Source: Shinella sp. WSJ-2
Lineage (GTDB): Bacteria > Pseudomonadota > Alphaproteobacteria > Rhizobiales > Rhizobiaceae
Length of the DNA: 63,572 nt
Assembly: GCF_003432075.1 (NCBI RefSeq)
Contig: NZ_QWBU01000017.1
Location: 1 to 63,572 of the forward strand
Reading direction: 5' to 3'
Part shown: positions 61,074-63,572 of the stretch, one piece after another
Numbering within the stretch: the stretch's first letter is position 1
How the letters are laid out: each line of letters opens with the position of its first letter
Program-made: the position numbers and the translations under genes
Notes under the pieces: generated by a model
Told to the model about the DNA's origin: nothing
Databases searched by the model: none
Seen by the model: the letters and a program-made list of their open reading frames with translations, nothing else

Positions 61074-61894
61074 CCGATCATCTGCTCGCTGCCAGCGGCC
61101 TATCGGCCGGCTACAAGAACATCGAAATCCTCCATGGCCTCGACCTGACGGTTCCCCCCGGCAAGATCACGGTGATCGTCGGCGCCAATGCCTGCGGCAA
61201 GTCGACCTTTCTTCGGACCATATCAAGGCTAATCGCGCCGACGGCCGGGCAGGTGCTGCTGGACGGCAAATCTATCCACCGCATGCCCTCGCGCGATCTC
61301 GCCCGTACATTGGGCCTTCTGCCGCAATCGCCGATCGCCCCGGAAGGCATCACCGTCGCGGATCTGGTCAGCCGGGGACGGCATCCGCACCAGAGCCTGT
61401 TTTCCCGCTGGACGCGGCAGGACGACGAGGCAGTCGACAGCGCGCTTTCGGCCACCAAAACTTCCGATCTGGCCGAACGGCCGGTCGACGAGCTCTCCGG
61501 CGGCCAGCGCCAGCGCGTCTGGATCGCCATGGCGCTGGCGCAGCAGACGGATATCCTGCTGCTCGACGAGCCGACAACCTTTCTCGACATCAACCACCAG
61601 ATCGAGGTGCTCGATCTTCTGATCGATCTGAACCACACCCGCGGCACGACCGTGGTCATGGTCCTGCACGACCTCAATCTCGCCGCCCGCTATGCCGACC
61701 ATCTCGTCGCGCTGGCATCCGGCCACGTGCACATATCAGGCACGCCGGAAGCGGTGCTGACGGAGGAGACCGTGCGGCAGGTTTTCGGGCTGGAAAGCCG
61801 GGTCATCACCGACCCCATATCCGGCCGTCCCATCATGCTGCCGATCGGCCGGCACCGGATCGCCAATCCGCAACAACAGGAGAAACGCGCATGA
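61070..61894 (+). CDS. Iron-siderophore ABC ATPase (FecE/FepC family)
   Basis: The 274-residue ATPase has Walker A GANACGKSTFLRTISRL (Ala-Cys at the positions usually Gly-Ala or Gly-Cys), the Q-loop GLLPQSPIAPEGITVADLVSRGRHPH, signature LSGGQRQRVWIAMAL, Walker B ILLLDEPTTFLD and H-loop VLHDLN. The FepC-type TVxDLVxRGRxPHQ loop is diagnostic for ferric-siderophore importers. GTG start overlaps the permease stop by four bases, and its stop overlaps the next ATG by four. Confidence 0.93.
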   Translation: MTDHLLAASGLSAGYKNIEILHGLDLTVPPGKITVIVGANACGKSTFLRTISRLIAPTAGQVLLDGKSIHRMPSRDLARTLGLLPQSPIAPEGITVADLVSRGRHPHQSLFSRWTRQDDEAVDSALSATKTSDLAERPVDELSGGQRQRVWIAMALAQQTDILLLDEPTTFLDINHQIEVLDLLIDLNHTRGTTVVMVLHDLNLAARYADHLVALASGHVHISGTPEAVLTEETVRQVFGLESRVITDPISGRPIMLPIGRHRIANPQQQEKRA

Positions 61895-62940
61895 ACGAGA
61901 TGTCGTCCTTCAAGCTTTCAGGTGTTGCCCTTCCGAGCAATGCCGCCGGCATGCTTGACGAAATATGCGAGCATTTCATCGAGCATGCCGATGTGGAGCG
62001 GACCGGCGACCTGGCTCTCTTGAGAAGCAATGTCGGCCTTGCCCATATCCGCATCGACACGGGCCGCCTGCTGATCGATCTCGACTGCCCGACCGCCGAG
62101 GCCTTGCAGATGAGCCGCACAATCCTCGCAGAACATCTCTTTTACTTCGCGGAAGATCAGCCCTTTGAACTGACATGGTCGGAGCCGACCTCTTTATCGG
62201 CACTGCCGAACCTGCATGAAGTGACGGTGGTTTCTGCTGAGAACGTGACGCCGCATATGCGCCGCGTCATCTTCTCCTGCGCGGATGTCACCCCCTTTCT
62301 CGGCGGTGATATGCATGTCCGTCTGCTGGTGCCGCCGAAAGGCAATGTACCCGTCTGGCCCGGCTTCCGGGAAGACGGGCGTATCGCATGGCCAGAGGGC
62401 GAGGATGCGCTGCTGGTACGCGTCTACACGATCCGCGCCGTCGATGCTGAACGCGGCGAGTTGTGGATCGACTTCCTGCAGCATCCGGCGCCGGGTGTGG
62501 CAACGCCGGGCGCGGACTTTGCCCGCGATGCGCAGCCCGGCGACGTGGCCGCCCTTCTCGGACCGGGCGGCGGCGATCTGCCGTCAGCCGAGTCGATCCT
62601 GTTCATCGGCGATGAAAGCGCCTTGCCGGCCATCGCGCGCATCGTCGCGGAGGTGCCGGCGGGAACGCGAATGCAGGCGATCATTGAAGTCCAGGAAGCG
62701 GCAGAAGAGCAGCCGCTGCCCTCGAACGGTACGCTCGATGTCCGCTGGCTGCACCGGAGTAATGGTAGCGGATCTCTTCTGGACGAAGCGAAGAACGCCA
62801 TTGCGACCTTGGACGAGGGAACATTCGTCTGGGCCGCCTGCGAAAAGGACGATATCCGCGTCATCAGAGCCAGCCTCAAATCGCGCCAGCATGACCGCAA
62901 GAAAATGTATGTCGCTTGGTATTGGGAGAAAGCGTCCTGA
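61891..62940 (+). CDS. DUF2218-siderophore reductase (SIP/ViuB) fusion
   Basis: This 349-residue cytoplasmic protein has two parts. Residues 1 to about 95 resemble the DUF2218 domain (LLRSNVGLAHIRIDTGRLLIDLDCPTAEALQMSRTILAEHL). From about 105 on it is a siderophore-interacting flavoreductase: FAD-binding region with VRVYTIRAV and FLQHPAPGVATPGADFA, then the NAD(P) domain with ILFIGDESALPAIARIV and a C-terminal AWYWEKAS. It would reduce imported ferric siderophore to release iron. It is last in the transport operon. Confidence 0.9.
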   Translation: MNEMSSFKLSGVALPSNAAGMLDEICEHFIEHADVERTGDLALLRSNVGLAHIRIDTGRLLIDLDCPTAEALQMSRTILAEHLFYFAEDQPFELTWSEPTSLSALPNLHEVTVVSAENVTPHMRRVIFSCADVTPFLGGDMHVRLLVPPKGNVPVWPGFREDGRIAWPEGEDALLVRVYTIRAVDAERGELWIDFLQHPAPGVATPGADFARDAQPGDVAALLGPGGGDLPSAESILFIGDESALPAIARIVAEVPAGTRMQAIIEVQEAAEEQPLPSNGTLDVRWLHRSNGSGSLLDEAKNAIATLDEGTFVWAACEKDDIRVIRASLKSRQHDRKKMYVAWYWEKAS

Positions 62941-63000
62941 GCGTTGTCGGGAACGGCAGGTCTTCAAGCCAGACCGCATCACGCCGAAGCTTCAGGACGC
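62932..63000. terminator. Inverted repeats between convergent genes
   Basis: gcgtcctga (62932-62940) and tcaggacgc (62992-63000) are perfect 9-bp arms. Nested inside are ggtct (62959-62963) and agacc (62971-62975). It lies between the converging reductase and exported-protein genes and could end both transcripts. No T-run. Confidence 0.4.
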
Positions 63001-63011
63001 CTCGGTCAACT

Positions 63012-63500
63012 TTACTGGGTGATCGGCTTCAGGGAGTTGAAGATCGCGCCGATCTCGTCGCCGTGGGCCTTCTGTTCTTCGGTGCCGCCCCAATAGGTAA
63101 TGACGAGGGTCTTGTCGGCGCCGGCCACCAGGGCCGTCAGGCCGATGGTGACGGGGCCGTCGCTGTCCTTGCCCGACCAGTAGACATTGTAGGCCTGCAT
63201 GCCGTTGAGCTTGCCTTCCTCTTCCTTCTTGGTCGAATCATCGACCGTGACATTCTGGCTTGCGAGATATTCGACGGCTTCTTTGACCGTCTCGCTGGTA
63301 TCCTTGCCGTCCTGCGCGTCAATAGAGAAATAAACCGAGTCATCGTCCGCCTGGACCTCGATGCCGCTTTCGGTCGGGGTGGTTTTCCAGCCATCCGGGA
63401 TGGTGATCGAGGCAACCGGCTCGTCGGCCGGGAATTTTATTTCCGCGGCCTGCGCGGTGCCGGCGGCCAGAAGCGTGGCGATAAGGATGGCATATTTCAT
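63012..63500 (-). CDS. Small exported protein of unknown function
   Basis: The 162-residue protein has a clear signal peptide (MKYAILIATLLAAGTAQA) and an acidic mature part. There are two ITIPDGWKTTPT-like and TALVAGADKTLVITYWG beta-rich stretches, separated by a Lys/Glu-rich helix (DDSTKKEEEGKLNG). There are no cysteines in the mature protein and no known catalytic motif. The start at 63500 follows ggagg at eight bases. It is convergent with the siderophore operon and not evidently part of it. No function is proposed. Confidence 0.8.
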   Translation of the reverse strand: MKYAILIATLLAAGTAQAAEIKFPADEPVASITIPDGWKTTPTESGIEVQADDDSVYFSIDAQDGKDTSETVKEAVEYLASQNVTVDDSTKKEEEGKLNGMQAYNVYWSGKDSDGPVTIGLTALVAGADKTLVITYWGGTEEQKAHGDEIGAIFNSLKPITQ

Positions 63501-63572
63501 GATGAAGTCCTCCATGGTGAGCGCTGTTGCGTGACGTCCGGTCTGTGCCAGAAATACTGTATTTTTTCATAT
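63501..63572. other. Upstream region of the exported-protein gene
   Basis: It contains the ribosome site and, on the minus strand, an AT-rich start (atatgaaaaaatacagtatt) that probably carries the promoter. The window ends here. Confidence 0.4.

Overview
The window is GC-rich DNA with Rhizobiales-type gene content, probably Rhizobiaceae. It encodes Liv, Dpp and sugar ABC importers with many LysR, IclR, GntR, AraC, TetR and XRE regulators, plus a molybdenum hydroxylase and a hydroxamate-type iron importer. No ribosomal, replication or other housekeeping gene is present. This suggests a secondary replicon (megaplasmid or chromid) or a chromosomal accessory region; that placement is inference.

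Region 1 (about 350-9858) is an AI-2 (autoinducer-2) uptake and processing locus. lsrA-lsrC-lsrD-lsrB run leftward and lsrR-lsrK-lsrG run rightward from a shared promoter region. Similarity to the enterobacterial Lsr proteins is strong, including the AI-2 contact residues of LsrB. lsrF is missing. Two decayed IS3-family copies in the same orientation flank the locus like a composite transposon. A tRNA-like 5' half abuts the left copy.

Region 2 (9856-15203) holds a LysR gene ending exactly in the IS end, a SnoaL-like/SDR pair, and a scrap yard with the C-terminus of a polar amino-acid ABC ATPase and the C-terminus of an ArsB-type arsenite permease. A TetR/MFS efflux pair follows.

Region 3 (15204-24745) is a GntR-controlled divergent catabolic unit. 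Leftward are an Ldh_2 dehydrogenase, an iron-type alcohol dehydrogenase, a succinate-semialdehyde-type dehydrogenase and an arylformamidase-like hydrolase. Rightward are gntR, a complete sugar-type ABC importer and a DJ-1/PfpI protein.

Region 4 (24930-46229) starts with a DUF1275 membrane protein and continues with a large catabolic island. It has a three-subunit molybdenum hydroxylase with a MoaD-like partner, a ProC-like reductase and two acetoacetate-decarboxylase-family enzymes. It also has IclR, enoyl-CoA hydratase, acyl-CoA ligase, zinc alcohol dehydrogenase, aldehyde dehydrogenase, three SDRs, a complete Liv-type importer and an XRE-cupin regulator. The pathway substrate is not recognisable. 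It looks like a route that oxidises, CoA-activates and cleaves a small carboxylated, possibly N-containing, compound.

Region 5 (46484-54506) is an amide-responsive operon. A leader with an intrinsic terminator and competing hairpins precedes amiC-amiR, dppC-dppB, a dipeptide-type binding protein, an acetamidase/formamidase and a double-headed ABC ATPase. The ANTAR-type AmiR protein is the obvious candidate to relieve the leader terminator.

Region 6 (54640-63500) is a siderophore system: AraC regulator, TonB-dependent receptor, periplasmic binding protein, two FecCD permeases, ATPase and a DUF2218-siderophore reductase fusion. It ends with a small exported protein of unknown function.
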